Positions 34,628 to 43,335 are shown, numbered from the stretch's first letter. The stretch: 64,000 nt of DNA from Actinomycetales bacterium (GCA_015655415.1 JAATFB010000088.1:1-64000); one strand, 5' to 3'. Notes: generated from the sequence alone by a model not told the origin. A program made the numbers and translations.

Positions 34628-35224
34628 TCACTCGCCCGTCAGCGCCTCGAGCTCCGCTCGGAGCGCGGCGATCTCGATGTCGCGGTCCACCGGGTCGAGC
34701 GGCGCCTCGGAGCGCGGCGTGTACTGCAGTGCATGGTCCACGAGAGACGCGCTCACCTCGACCCAGGCATCCCGTCGCGCCTTCTCGATGAGCTCGAGCA
34801 GGTATTCCTCCTCGCCGGCCTTCGCGCGCAGAGCCGTGGCTGCCTCGACGGCGACGGCGAGTCGGTGGCGCACGTTGGCCTCGTCCCCACGGCGGTAGTC
34901 GTGCACGTGCTCGGCCCGGCCCGGGCGTCCGATGACGCGGGCGAGCTCCTCGGTGAGCCGGTCGGCGGCATCCTGCGACTCCGCGGCGAGCTCCTCGAAC
35001 GCCCGCGACGCCCGCTGCAGGTAGTTCCGGGGGTCGTACGAGCGCGGCGAGACCACCGCGTCGACGGCGATGGTGTTCTTCAGCCGGAGGCGCACCGCGT
35101 ACTCGGCGATCATCAGGCCCTCGGCGACGGACTGCTCCACCGTGACCGGCGGCGGCACCACGACGGCGGCGTCGTCGTACGGCTTGAGGATGCGTCGCTC
35201 GCGCCAGCGCCCGAACCAGCCCAC
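34628..35224 (-). CDS. Hypothetical protein (198 aa), helical, cytoplasmic
   Basis: I chose GTG 35224 because GGGAGGAGG lies a few bases upstream and the product begins MGWFGRWRERRILKPYDD; the frame beyond it is a shadow of the overlapping hydrolase. There is no signal peptide or membrane segment. The protein is rich in charged residues and looks mostly helical, with coiled-coil propensity in ASRAFEELAAESQDAADRLTEEL and at the C-terminus (DRDIEIAALRAELEAL). I do not recognise a family. It is divergent from the hydrolase gene with 99 bp between starts. Confidence 0.65.
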   Translation of the reverse strand: MGWFGRWRERRILKPYDDAAVVVPPPVTVEQSVAEGLMIAEYAVRLRLKNTIAVDAVVSPRSYDPRNYLQRASRAFEELAAESQDAADRLTEELARVIGRPGRAEHVHDYRRGDEANVRHRLAVAVEAATALRAKAGEEEYLLELIEKARRDAWVEVSASLVDHALQYTPRSEAPLDPVDRDIEIAALRAELEALTGE

Positions 35225-35323
35225 GCCGCCTCCTCCCGCCTCACCGTGACCCCCGTCGCCCCGGAGGCCGTTGACCACGCTACCGGGGTCGTCGATAGCG
35301 TGGACCGGGACGAGGGGGCGACG

Positions 35324-36181
35324 GTGATCGAACGGGATCTCGAACCGGCGGACGGTCGCACGGTGCGGTGCTGGGACACCGGCACCGGGGGCGCGCCCTC
35401 CCGCCTCACGGTCGTCTGGCACCATGGGACGCCGCAGACGGGCCGGCCACTGCCGCCGCTGGTGGATGCGGCCGCTGCGCGGGGCATCCGCATCGTGTCC
35501 TGTGCGCGTGCGGGGTATCCCGGCACGACCGAGCGCGCCGGGCGATCGGTCGCGGATGCCGCCGCCGACGTGGTCGCCGTCGCATCGGCGCTCGGGCTGG
35601 AGCGTTACGCCACGGCCGGCGCGTCGGGCGGTGGCCCGCACGCCCTGGCGTGCGCGGCGATCGACCCCGAGCACGTCGTCGCGGTCGTGACCTTCGCCGG
35701 CATCGCGCCGTACACCGACGCGTTTCCCTGGTTCGCGGGGATGGCGGCGCCGGGCGGGCTGCAGGCCGCGCGCCACGGGGGGCGCGATGCTCGCCGCCGC
35801 CGGGGCGAGACCGAGGAGTTCGACGAGTCGAGCTTCGTGGATGCGGACTGGGCGGCGCTGAGCGCAGAGTGGGGTTCCCTCGGCGCAGACGCCCAGCGTG
35901 CCTCCGCGCTCGCCAGAGCGGGCGGCGCGACGCCGTGGGGCGAGATCGACGACGATGTGGCGTTCACCCGGCCGTGGGGTTTCGAGCCGGCCGATGTCGC
36001 GTGCCCGGTTCTGGTCGTGCAAGGGGGACGCGACCGTGTCGTTCCGCCCTCGCATGGCCGGTGGCTGGCCGATCGGCTCCCGGCGGCCCAGCTCTGGCTG
36101 CGGCCGTCCGACGGGCATGTCTCCGTGCTCCGGGCGTACCCGGTGGCCCTGGACTGGCTGCTGGACCTGATCGCGGGCTGA
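35324..36181 (+). CDS. Alpha/beta hydrolase
   Basis: 285 aa from GTG 35324 (GAGGGGG just upstream; GTG 35300 is an alternative). The fold is clear: oxyanion HHGTPQTG at 33-40, nucleophile Ser101 in AGASGGGPHAL, acid Asp in VVQGGRDRVVPP near 235 and catalytic His in SDGHVS near 260. The class includes esterases, lipases and C-C bond hydrolases; proline-iminopeptidase-like members share the HHGTP loop. Substrate not predictable. It stands alone before the LCP gene. Confidence 0.82.
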   Translation: MIERDLEPADGRTVRCWDTGTGGAPSRLTVVWHHGTPQTGRPLPPLVDAAAARGIRIVSCARAGYPGTTERAGRSVADAAADVVAVASALGLERYATAGASGGGPHALACAAIDPEHVVAVVTFAGIAPYTDAFPWFAGMAAPGGLQAARHGGRDARRRRGETEEFDESSFVDADWAALSAEWGSLGADAQRASALARAGGATPWGEIDDDVAFTRPWGFEPADVACPVLVVQGGRDRVVPPSHGRWLADRLPAAQLWLRPSDGHVSVLRAYPVALDWLLDLIAG

Positions 36182-36464
36182 GCGGCGTTCTCACCCGACA
36201 CTGAATGTTCTTCCGGCTTTTCCCGAGCCGTGTCGTCTAGCCTGCCACCAGGGCCCGGGCGCCCATTCCGGTCCCGTCGTCTCCCGAGTCGGGCGCGGGA
36301 CGTCCGGTGCGCCGCCGGATCGCGATCGTGTCGGGGACAGACCGCGCACACACGACGGGGTCGGGGGTCCCGCGGCGTCCGGCCGACCGGTGCGACCCGG
36401 CCGACCAATGCGACCCGGGCGAGCAGACATCGAGGGCAGACGGAGACGACGAGAGGCGGTGCAC

Positions 36465-37766
36465 ATGACGGACCGGCACAGCCGTCGCGCGGACGACGCA
36501 TCGCGCGCGACGAGCGCTCGTCACACCCGCGCCGCCGCTCGAGGTGAGCGCTCGCCGGGCGGCATCGCGCGACACGGACGGCTGCGGTCGCATCCGTGGG
36601 CGACGTTCGGCAAGGTCGTGGCATCCGTGGTGGCCGTCGCCGTGGTGAGCGTGCTCGGCATCGCCGGAGTGGCCGCGGTGAACCTCGTGAGCGACACGAA
36701 GCAGTCGATCCACCTCGACGGGTCGCAGAAGGTGCCGGACATCGCCGCACTGAAGGGTGGAGTGAACATCCTGGTCGCGGCGTCGGACACGCGCTCCGGT
36801 CAGGGCGGTGCGTGGGGGACTCTGGACGACAGCTCCGGTGTGGGGAACAACGACGTGACGATGCTGCTGCATCTGTCGGCGGACCACACGCACGCCATCG
36901 TGGTGAGCTTCCCGCGCGATCTGATGGTGCCCGTCCCGGAATGCGGCGACAACGATGCGCGGGAGCTGGCCCAATTCAACACGACCCTCTCCGAGGGCGG
37001 CATGAGCTGCGTCGTCGACACCGTGGAGAGCCTCACCGGCATCACGATCCCGTTCGCCGGCCTCATCACCTTCCAGGGCGTTGTGGCCATGTCGAACGCG
37101 GTCGGCGGCGTGCCGGTCTGCGTCGGCGGCGACGGCATCGACGACCCCGACACCAGCCTCACGCTCTCACCAGGCGAGCACACCCTTCAGGGCCAGGACG
37201 CCGCGGAGTTCCTGCGCACGCGGCACGGGGTCGGCGACGGGTCTGACCTCGCCCGCATCAGCAACCAGCAGGTCTTCCTGTCGTCCCTGGTGCGCACCAT
37301 CTTCAGCGACGGAACGCTCTCCAACCCCGTGAAGCTGTGGGGTCTCGCGAAGGCGACGGTCAGCAACGTGCAGCTGTCCGACAGCCTCAACAGCGTGACC
37401 ACGCTGTACCAGATCGCGCTGGCGATGAAGGATCTCGACTGGAACGACATCACGTTCGTCCAGTACCCCACGGTGGAGGATCCTGACGACCCGAACCGCG
37501 TGATCCCCGACGACGACGAGGCGCAGACACTGGTGGATGCGATCAAGAACGACCAGAACGTGCAGCTCACGGGCGGCACCGGCGACGGATCCGTGACGGC
37601 CGACGGCCAGAGCACGCCGCAGCCGTCCGCTAGCGGCGTGTCGCCGAGCGACAAGGCGGCCAAGCCGGGCTCGACCCCGGCTCCGACGTCCACCCCGGTG
37701 CAGCTCGGCGACAACGTGCACGGTCAGACGGCGGCCACACAGACGTGCTCGAACGGCGCCGGTTGA
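36465..37766 (+). CDS. LytR-CpsA-Psr (LCP) family cell-envelope ligase
   Basis: 433 aa from ATG 36465 (GAGAGG nearby). A basic, disordered cytoplasmic N-terminus of about 45 residues is followed by one membrane helix (about 47-72), so the catalytic domain faces outward. The LCP core shows NILVAASDTRSG, GNNDVTMLLHLSADHTHAIVVSFPRDLMVPVP, the FAGLITFQGVVAMSNAVGGV region and ALRTRH-like FLRTRHGVGDGSDLARISNQQ; the aspartate and arginines are the pyrophosphate- and metal-binding residues. LCP enzymes attach secondary polymers to peptidoglycan. The 100-residue C-terminal tail is low-complexity. Confidence 0.92.
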   Translation: MTDRHSRRADDASRATSARHTRAAARGERSPGGIARHGRLRSHPWATFGKVVASVVAVAVVSVLGIAGVAAVNLVSDTKQSIHLDGSQKVPDIAALKGGVNILVAASDTRSGQGGAWGTLDDSSGVGNNDVTMLLHLSADHTHAIVVSFPRDLMVPVPECGDNDARELAQFNTTLSEGGMSCVVDTVESLTGITIPFAGLITFQGVVAMSNAVGGVPVCVGGDGIDDPDTSLTLSPGEHTLQGQDAAEFLRTRHGVGDGSDLARISNQQVFLSSLVRTIFSDGTLSNPVKLWGLAKATVSNVQLSDSLNSVTTLYQIALAMKDLDWNDITFVQYPTVEDPDDPNRVIPDDDEAQTLVDAIKNDQNVQLTGGTGDGSVTADGQSTPQPSASGVSPSDKAAKPGSTPAPTSTPVQLGDNVHGQTAATQTCSNGAG

Positions 37767-37870
37767 CTGGACCGCGCGGTGGCCCGGCGGCTCGGGCCCA
37801 TGGCGCGGCGTGCGACGACGCGCGCGATGGCCGCGCCTCGTGGTCGAGCGCCCGTGTGCTTTCACGCGGG

Positions 37871-37900
37871 TTCAGGCGGCCCGGGTGCGTCCGTTATGAT
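37871..37900 (+). promoter_or_regulatory. Promoter candidate for the tRNA-Ser gene
   Basis: TTCAGG (37871-37876) and TATGAT (37895-37900) are spaced by 18 bp. The -10 matches 5 of 6 and lies 33 bp before the mature tRNA 5' end, a normal leader length. Confidence 0.5.
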
Positions 37901-37932
37901 GTTGTTCGTGTGTCCGCACCGCGGCCGCACGA

Positions 37933-38024
37933 GGAGACGTCGCATAGTCCGGTCGAGTGCACCACCCTGCTAAGGTGGAGTCCCCGTAAGGGGACCGAGG
38001 GTTCAAATCCCTCCGTCTCCGCCA
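37933..38024 (+). tRNA. tRNA-Ser, anticodon GCU
   Basis: The acceptor stem GGAGACG (37933-37939) pairs with CGTCTCC (38014-38020), followed by G and an encoded CCA (38022-38024). The anticodon stem CCACC/GGTGG encloses CTGCTAA, giving anticodon GCT (GCU), which reads AGC/AGU serine codons. The long variable arm (GTCCCCGTAAGGGGAC) is the class II hallmark of tRNA-Ser, and GGGTTCAAATCCC forms the T arm. No integrase gene or repeated attachment site is visible nearby. Confidence 0.96.
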
Positions 38025-38222
38025 GAGACGCCTGGTATGAGCACGCATTCCATGAGTCGGCTGCTGCCGCGGGTGACCGGTCTGGTCGTTCTGTTTCAGT
38101 GTCTGGCGGCCTACTCGGCGACGCGGTTGTGAACGTCTTCGATGCGAAGCGCGGGGTCACGGTCTAGGGTGTGTCTTCGGGATGGGCCGCTCTGTCTGGG
38201 GCGGGCGGGGGAGGCTGACATC

Positions 38223-38588
38223 ATGACCGAAAAGAGGCCGGGCGGCGAGCCGTTCGCCTACATGAGCTCGTCCAACTATCGGGGCCTGCGCTCGCCCTGG
38301 TCGATCCTGTTGCTGGCGACGGTCATGCTCGTCACCGGTGTTCTCATCGTGGCCGCCCCACTCTTCGCGCCAGGCGCCGGCCTCTGGGTCACCGGCTATC
38401 TGATAGGGGTCGCCGTCGCGCTCATCCCGCTGGGCATCGGGGCAGTGGCCTGCTACATCGGGATCAAGCGGCTCCGGTGGATGCGATCGGTCTCGATGTC
38501 CACGCTTCACCCCGACATACGTGACCAACGCTCGAGCTGGGGGCGGATGATCCCGCCGGACGATCAGCGGCCGGGGCGATCCGGCTAG
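38223..38588 (+). CDS. Small membrane protein (121 aa), function unknown
   Basis: ATG 38223 is preceded by GGGGGAGG, an excellent ribosome site. Two predicted membrane helices (about residues 28-50 and 57-82, WSILLLATVMLVTGVLIVAAP and GYLIGVAVALIPLGIGAVACYIGI) are flanked by a polar N-terminus and a charged cytoplasmic-type C-terminus ending in DDQRPGRSG. I do not recognise a named family. It is alone, downstream of tRNA-Ser. Confidence 0.7.
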   Translation: MTEKRPGGEPFAYMSSSNYRGLRSPWSILLLATVMLVTGVLIVAAPLFAPGAGLWVTGYLIGVAVALIPLGIGAVACYIGIKRLRWMRSVSMSTLHPDIRDQRSSWGRMIPPDDQRPGRSG

Positions 38589-38992
38589 CCGTACTGCCAG
38601 ACCCCGCCGGGACGGCCGGCGTTCCGACACCGCCGACGCAGGGCATGTCGAGGACGCATGTGCCACTCGTCGCATACTGCGTGGAGTGAATGGCGAGCAC
38701 GAAGCCGCCTGCCACCGCCGACGAGACGTCGGCACTGGCCCTCGCCTGATCGCAACGGAACCCGGCGGGTCAGGGCGCCGTGCTGCCGTGGTTCCGAGCG
38801 CGTGCGGACGACAGGCGGTGTCGTGGCTCGAAGGGTCGGTCCGATCGTCGGATGCCCCAGCGGGTCAGAGATCGCGCCAGGGGCCGGTCAGCTCGACGCC
38901 GATGTCTGCGATGTGCCCGACGGTGCGGGCCGCACGGCCGCACGCCGCCTGCTTCTCACCGGTGCGAGCGGCCTTGCGTGGCGAGTGCCGGG
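38589..38992. other. Gene-free stretch between small membrane protein and ketopantoate-reductase-like gene
   Basis: 404 bp. The open frames here are arginine-rich in all phases, lack ribosome sites and look like chance frames in GC-rich DNA. I see no repeat, tRNA, hairpin or promoter that I can support. Confidence 0.5.
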
Positions 38993-39967
38993 CTACCCGT
39001 GGCGTCCGCGCCCGCTGCGTGCGGAGACGAACGTCGGCTCAGCCGCTTCCAGGCGCGGGGCCGGGACGCCCAGGCGTCGTGGCTCGGCGAGGGTGTCGCG
39101 GCAGATCGCGCGTGGTTCTTCTGCGTCGGGATCCGTATGCGCTTGCAGCGAGAGGCCGGCGGCGGGGATGTGAGCCGTCGCCCACGCGAGGGCGGCGGAG
39201 GTCATACGGACCGGTGCGCGGAAGAGGAGCGTGTCTCGGCGGTGCTGTCGCAGGTCGATGCCGCGCGCCGTCAGGAGGGGCAGCAGCTCGCGGGTGGTGA
39301 GCAGCGCCTCACGCAAGCGGGCCGTCGATCCGACCAGTTCGGACAGGGAGCCTGCCTTCAGGCCTTGAGAGTGCATGCCCGCGTCGGCTGCGAAGTGGAT
39401 CCAGAGCCAGCCGCGCAGGTCGGGCTCCTCGCGGATCCGGAATCCGGCTTGGCGAAGCACCCGTCGCACGTCGTGTTCGCGCGTGCTGGGCGGCTCGTGA
39501 AGGGGGCCGAGCACGACGGACCGCAGCAGCACGCCGTGGAGCACGTCGTTCCGGTCGAATCCGCCACCGGCCTGGGGAAAGCCCCAGGCGATCCGCTCGG
39601 CCGGCAGGGCGCTGACCGCCTCGAGCGGCTCGGCCCAGACGTTGCCGAGGACGAGCACGGTGGCGCGACCGGCGCGGGGCGCCAGGAACTCGGCAGCCTC
39701 GGTGAGACGGTGGTGCGCCACGCTCAGCACGACGAGATCGAAGTCGTCGTCCGCCGTGAGCGTCTCGCGGTAACGGACAGGCCAGAGCCGGCGGATGCGC
39801 TTTCCCCGCACGCCGTGCCGCGCATCGATGAGATCGAGGTCGATGGTGTCCCCGTAGATCACGGCGCGCCCGGGGCGAACGTAGAATTCGACGTCGTGCC
39901 CAGCCTCTTCGAGGGCCCAGCCGTAGATCGTCGAGACCACACCGCGTCCGAACATCAGGATCTTCAT
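38993..39967 (-). CDS. Ketopantoate reductase (ApbA/PanE)-like NADPH-dependent oxidoreductase
   Basis: 324 aa from ATG 39967; the frame back to 40021 crosses the operator and is discarded. MKILMFGRGVVSTIYGWALEEAGHDVEFYVRPGRA is the family's N-terminal nucleotide-binding fold. DLVVLSVAHHRLTEAAEFL matches the second half of that domain, and the helical C-terminal domain follows from about residue 165. The canonical catalytic lysine of PanE (usually in a 'KLxxN' context) is not evident: the equivalent region reads GWLWIHFAADAGM, so this is probably not pantothenate synthesis. Divergent from the TetR gene and likely its target. Confidence 0.78.
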   Translation of the reverse strand: MKILMFGRGVVSTIYGWALEEAGHDVEFYVRPGRAVIYGDTIDLDLIDARHGVRGKRIRRLWPVRYRETLTADDDFDLVVLSVAHHRLTEAAEFLAPRAGRATVLVLGNVWAEPLEAVSALPAERIAWGFPQAGGGFDRNDVLHGVLLRSVVLGPLHEPPSTREHDVRRVLRQAGFRIREEPDLRGWLWIHFAADAGMHSQGLKAGSLSELVGSTARLREALLTTRELLPLLTARGIDLRQHRRDTLLFRAPVRMTSAALAWATAHIPAAGLSLQAHTDPDAEEPRAICRDTLAEPRRLGVPAPRLEAAEPTFVSARSGRGRHG

Positions 39968-39991
39968 GGCACGCCTCTCGGTCCCCAAATC

Positions 39992-40010
39992 GTACGAAAC
40001 GGTATCGTAC
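39992..40010. promoter_or_regulatory. TetR-type operator between divergent genes
   Basis: GTACGAAACGGTATCGTAC is a near-perfect 19-bp palindrome: perfect 6-bp arms GTACGA/TCGTAC with one broken inner pair. It lies 10 bp before the TetR start and 25 bp before the reductase start, so bound repressor would cover both promoters. Confidence 0.75.
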
Positions 40011-40019
40011 ACTTGAACC

Positions 40020-40628
40020 ATGCCGAGCGAGCCGTCCCCACGTTCCCGTATGTCGCCCGCACGCCGTGCCGAACTGTTCAGCGTCGTGCACGAACTGCTG
40101 TCGGACGTCGGTTACGAAAGGCTGACCTTCGATGCGGTGGCGGCTCGCGCTCGAACGAGCAAGGCGACGCTCTACCGGCAATGGGGGAGCAAGTCCGGAC
40201 TGGTCATCGCCGCGCTGACTCAGGACGACGCCCGGCACCCGCCCCTCATCCAGAACGCCGGCGCCATCTCCCTCGATGATGCGTTCGCGCAGCTGGCCCA
40301 GGCCGATCGCGTGTCCGATCGCGATCTGCGAATGGCATTCACGCTCCTGCAGGCGGCGTCGAACGACCCGGACTTCGCCGCCGCGCTGCGCAGGGCGATC
40401 ATCCAGCCGCTCGTGGACGAGCTCGTCGCCGTCTTCGAGACCGCCGCCGATCGTGGAACCATCGTGCGTGACTCGCCGCTGTTCGCGCGGTTGGCGCACG
40501 TGATCCTCACCGACCTCGCCTTCCACCCCTTGCTCGACGGCCAGAAGGGGAGCCAGGCGAGCCGGGAGGAGCTGTTCCGGACCGTGATCCGGCCCGCGCT
40601 CAGCTTCGCCGACCGCGAGAATCCGTAG
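40020..40628 (+). CDS. TetR/AcrR family transcriptional regulator
   Basis: 202 aa. The N-terminal HTH (about 12-58) has the TetR pattern: RAELFSVVHELLSDVGYERLTFDAVAARA followed by TSKATLYRQWGSKSGLV. The C-terminal domain (VSDRDLRMAFTLLQAASNDPDFAAALRRAI) is the ligand-binding part shared by many actinobacterial members. It probably represses itself and the divergent ketopantoate-reductase-like gene through the palindrome in the 52-bp gap. Its 3' end overlaps the convergent dehydrogenase gene by 29 bp. Confidence 0.9.
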   Translation: MPSEPSPRSRMSPARRAELFSVVHELLSDVGYERLTFDAVAARARTSKATLYRQWGSKSGLVIAALTQDDARHPPLIQNAGAISLDDAFAQLAQADRVSDRDLRMAFTLLQAASNDPDFAAALRRAIIQPLVDELVAVFETAADRGTIVRDSPLFARLAHVILTDLAFHPLLDGQKGSQASREELFRTVIRPALSFADRENP

Positions 40629-41586
40629 TGTCTTCTTGCGTCGGCGCGGGGCCGAGGTCTGCCAGGAGCCTGGCCATCGCCGCATATGCGCGATTCCGGT
40701 AGTCGATGAGCTCGGCGGTGCGTTCCGCAGGCAGATCGAGGTAGCCGGAGCCGGTCTTCGTGCCCAACCTGCCGGCATCCACCAGCGCCTGGAGCGACGC
40801 CGGGGTCGCGAAACGCTCGGGCCATCTGGTCTGAAGCGACCTGTAGCAGAACGCGTACACGTCGAGGCCGGCCATGTCGGCGACAGCGAACGGGCCGAAG
40901 AACGGAAGCCGGAAACCGAAGGTCGTTCGCACAATGGTGTCGACCTCCTCCGGGGTGGCGATGCCTTCTTCGACGACCTGTGCGGCCTCGTGGAAGAGGG
41001 CATATTGAAGGCGGTTCAGCACGAAACCGGTCGAGTCCTTCACTCGAGCCGACTCCTTGCCGGCACTGGCCACGACGTCCTCCGCGACGGCGACGGCGGA
41101 CTCCGACGTGCCCTCGTGCGGGATGAGCTCGACGCCGGGGATGAAGGGGGCGGGATTGGAGAAGTGCACGCCGAGGAAGCGTTCGGGGTGCAGCACGGCG
41201 GGGGCGAGCGAACCGATCTGAATCGTCGATGTGTTGGAGCCGATCACGGCGTCGGGGCGGGCCGCAGCACTGATTCGCCGCAGCGTCTCCTCCTTGATCT
41301 CGGGCCTCTCGGGGACCGCCTCCTCGATGAAGTCGGCATCGGCGACGGCATCCTCGATCGAGACCGCCGCGTGAAGGTGCGATGCGATGCGCTCGGGCGC
41401 ATCGTCAGGGAACAGTCCGTCTGCGGAGAATTGCGCGGCCTCGGCGAGCAGCCGGTCGTGGCTCGCCTTCGCCACCTCCTCGGAGACGTCGCTGATGCGT
41501 ACGGTGTCGCCTGCCAGCGCGAGCACCTGCGCGATGCCCCCGCCCATGTAGCCGGAGCCGACGATGGCGACGATGGGATGTGTCAT
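40600..41586 (-). CDS. 3-hydroxyacyl-CoA dehydrogenase family protein (possible sugar-acid dehydrogenase)
   Basis: 328 aa, ATGA-coupled to the upstream isomerase. The N-terminal NAD domain has VAIVGSGYMGGGIAQVLALAG and DADFIEEAVPE. The catalytic His-Glu region reads LGVHFSNPAPFIPGVELIPH, and the C-terminal domain GFRLPFFGPFAVADMAGLD is shared with the family. Besides fatty-acid enzymes this family includes L-gulonate 3-dehydrogenase and related sugar-acid enzymes. With a sugar isomerase and a GH39-like importer operon controlled by the same GntR regulator, a sugar-acid role seems more likely than beta-oxidation. Confidence 0.85.
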   Translation of the reverse strand: MTHPIVAIVGSGYMGGGIAQVLALAGDTVRISDVSEEVAKASHDRLLAEAAQFSADGLFPDDAPERIASHLHAAVSIEDAVADADFIEEAVPERPEIKEETLRRISAAARPDAVIGSNTSTIQIGSLAPAVLHPERFLGVHFSNPAPFIPGVELIPHEGTSESAVAVAEDVVASAGKESARVKDSTGFVLNRLQYALFHEAAQVVEEGIATPEEVDTIVRTTFGFRLPFFGPFAVADMAGLDVYAFCYRSLQTRWPERFATPASLQALVDAGRLGTKTGSGYLDLPAERTAELIDYRNRAYAAMARLLADLGPAPTQEDTTDSRGRRS

Positions 41587-42560
41587 GGCATTCCTTCTGA
41601 TCGGTCTTCCGCCGCGATGGCTCGGCCGCGGGGGAGGAGGGTGCGGATGTATCTCTGGTTGGTCGCGCAGACGCCCAGGCTGTCGCCTCCGTACTGCTCG
41701 CAGAGGATGATCCCGTCGAAGCCGAGGGCGACCGCGTCCTTGAACACCCTGCGGTAGTCGATGAGACCCGCCTCCATGGTCGAGGGAACAGAGGTGGCCC
41801 AGCTTCCATCGGCGGCCTCGTCTCGCGTGTAGTTCTTGACGTGCCAGTAATTGGCGTAGGGGAGTGTCTTGGCGTAGAGCTCTCGCCAGTCCTCGACAGG
41901 GCGGTGCAGGCGGATCAGGTTCGCGACGTCGGGGTTCAGTCCCACGTTGTCCAGTCCGACCTCCTTCACGAAGCGGACTGCGCTGTCCGCGGTGCCGAGG
42001 TAGGTGTCCTCGTACAGTTCGAGCGCCATCCGAAGCCCGAGGTCGGCGGCATGCCTACCCAGTTCGCGGATGCGTGACACGGCTTGCCGCCACACCTCTG
42101 GGTCATCCGGGTCGCGCGGCCCCTGAGCCGTCCAGAACCAGAGCGCCCGGCGTTGTGCGGGGCTGAACGGCTGGTGCAGGCCCGTCGAGAAGACCTCCAT
42201 GCCCCACTCGGCGGCGGCGTCGATGGTGCGATGGGCATAATCGAGATTGCTCTCCTCGTGCCCCGGCATGATGACGCTCCTTCGCTGGAGATGCACCGAG
42301 GGGACGCCGATGCCGTGGGATTGGGCGATCGCGAGGAACTCCTCACGTCGTGACGGCTCCAGATCCGCGGGACGGATGTGGCTGTCCGCCAGCTCGATCA
42401 GGGAGAAGCCGACGCCCTCCACCTCGGCGAGCATCGCATCCCAGACCTCGGGCGGGGCGTCGTGCAGGGCGAGGCCGTTCTCGTCGACGGGCTGGAAGCC
42501 GTGCAGACACGTGGCGATCGGCCAGGTGTCCGCGGTGTATTCGGCTCGCTCGATTGACAT
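41583..42560 (-). CDS. Sugar phosphate isomerase/epimerase (TIM barrel)
   Basis: 325 aa from ATG 42560 (GGAG nine bases upstream; GTG 42566 is an alternative). Barrel motifs of the AP-endonuclease-family-2 isomerases are seen: GFSLIELADSHIRP, GIGVPSVHLQRRSVI, LRMALELYEDTYLG with the metal-binding glutamate, VGLNPDVANLIRLH, YWHVKNYTRD and GIILCEQYGGDS. Members isomerise or epimerise ketoses and inososes. It is the middle gene of a leftward operon gntR-isomerase-dehydrogenase. Confidence 0.82.
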   Translation of the reverse strand: MSIERAEYTADTWPIATCLHGFQPVDENGLALHDAPPEVWDAMLAEVEGVGFSLIELADSHIRPADLEPSRREEFLAIAQSHGIGVPSVHLQRRSVIMPGHEESNLDYAHRTIDAAAEWGMEVFSTGLHQPFSPAQRRALWFWTAQGPRDPDDPEVWRQAVSRIRELGRHAADLGLRMALELYEDTYLGTADSAVRFVKEVGLDNVGLNPDVANLIRLHRPVEDWRELYAKTLPYANYWHVKNYTRDEAADGSWATSVPSTMEAGLIDYRRVFKDAVALGFDGIILCEQYGGDSLGVCATNQRYIRTLLPRGRAIAAEDRSEGMP

Positions 42561-42608
42561 GCTCACTCCATTCCGCTGCCGTCGCCGGATGGCCCGGCTC
42601 TCGGTCGC

Positions 42609-43286
42609 CTATTCCTGTGGATGCGTCGCGAGGAGCCGCTGATAGGCGCCCTCGAGATGCGACTGGATCGCCTTCGCCGCCAGCTGGGGATCGTGCTGCA
42701 CGAGCACGTCGCGAAGCTCGGCGTGCTCCGCGTAACCCACCTGGAGGAAATCCCGGAAAGAGTCGTTGCGAGCGTTCAGGAAGAACTCGACCTGGCTCCT
42801 GATGTGCTCCCATGAGTTCTCCAGCCTGCGATGCTGCGCGCCCTTGTACAGAAGATCGTGGAACTCCAGGTCGAGCCGCGTCACGGCCTGAGCCTCGTAT
42901 CCGTCATCGACGCGCTTCATCCGTTCCAGCACGGCGTCCATCTGCGAGAGCAGCTCGGGAGTCATCCGTTCCGCCGTGCGCTCGACCGCCAGTCGCTCCA
43001 ACGCGAGGCGCAGCGTGTAGACCTCGATGATGTCCGAGCGGGTCAGTTCCACCACGAACGCGCCCCGATGCCGCCTCAGTTCGACGAAGCCTTCATTGGC
43101 GAGCTGGATCAACGCCTCTCGGACGGGTCCCCGGCTGACGCCGAGGGCCTGAGCGATCTCCGCCTCCTTGAGGTGCTCGCCCTGCTGGAGACGGCCCGTG
43201 CTGATCATCATCCGCAGGGCGTCGAGCACGTTGTGAGATAAAGCCGGTTGCACCACAGGGGCGATCCCGAACCCGGAAACCGTCAT
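42609..43286 (-). CDS. GntR family transcriptional regulator (FCD/FadR subfamily)
   Basis: 225 aa from ATG 43286 (GGAAGG upstream). The winged helix covers about 18-80: LDALRMMISTGRLQQGEHLKEAEIAQALG and SRGPVREALIQLANEGFV. The FCD sensor (90-215) contains the expected metal-binding residues in DLEFHDLL, YAEHAEL and QSHLEGAY. Ligands of FCD sensors are usually small carboxylates or sugar acids. An ATTGT-AA-ACAAT palindrome 32 bp upstream probably serves as operator for both this operon and the divergent GH39 importer operon. Confidence 0.9.
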   Translation of the reverse strand: MTVSGFGIAPVVQPALSHNVLDALRMMISTGRLQQGEHLKEAEIAQALGVSRGPVREALIQLANEGFVELRRHRGAFVVELTRSDIIEVYTLRLALERLAVERTAERMTPELLSQMDAVLERMKRVDDGYEAQAVTRLDLEFHDLLYKGAQHRRLENSWEHIRSQVEFFLNARNDSFRDFLQVGYAEHAELRDVLVQHDPQLAAKAIQSHLEGAYQRLLATHPQE

Positions 43287-43317
43287 GCCGAAACCTTCCC
43301 ACAAATGCGCTTCGAAG

Positions 43318-43329
43318 ATTGTAAACAAT
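43318..43329. promoter_or_regulatory. GntR-type operator ATTGTAAACAAT
   Basis: A 5-bp perfect inverted repeat ATTGT/ACAAT separated by AA, matching the GT-n-AC core of FCD-type GntR operators. It is located between the divergent gntR gene and the importer operon, and seven bases before the rightward TTGACA -35 element. Confidence 0.65.
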
Positions 43330-43335
43330 TTACCG

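Noticed and set aside
36237-36974. Leftward open frames opposite the LCP gene
   Set aside because: No ribosome sites or motifs; the LCP gene on the plus strand accounts for the open frames.
37894-38160. Leftward 88-codon frame across the tRNA gene
   Set aside because: It covers a well-supported tRNA on the other strand; the TEGFEPSV-type peptide is the translation of the tRNA's complement, a common misannotation.
37933-38222. Integration site of a genomic island at tRNA-Ser
   Set aside because: No integrase, no repeat of the tRNA 3' end seen downstream, and the following gene has normal composition.
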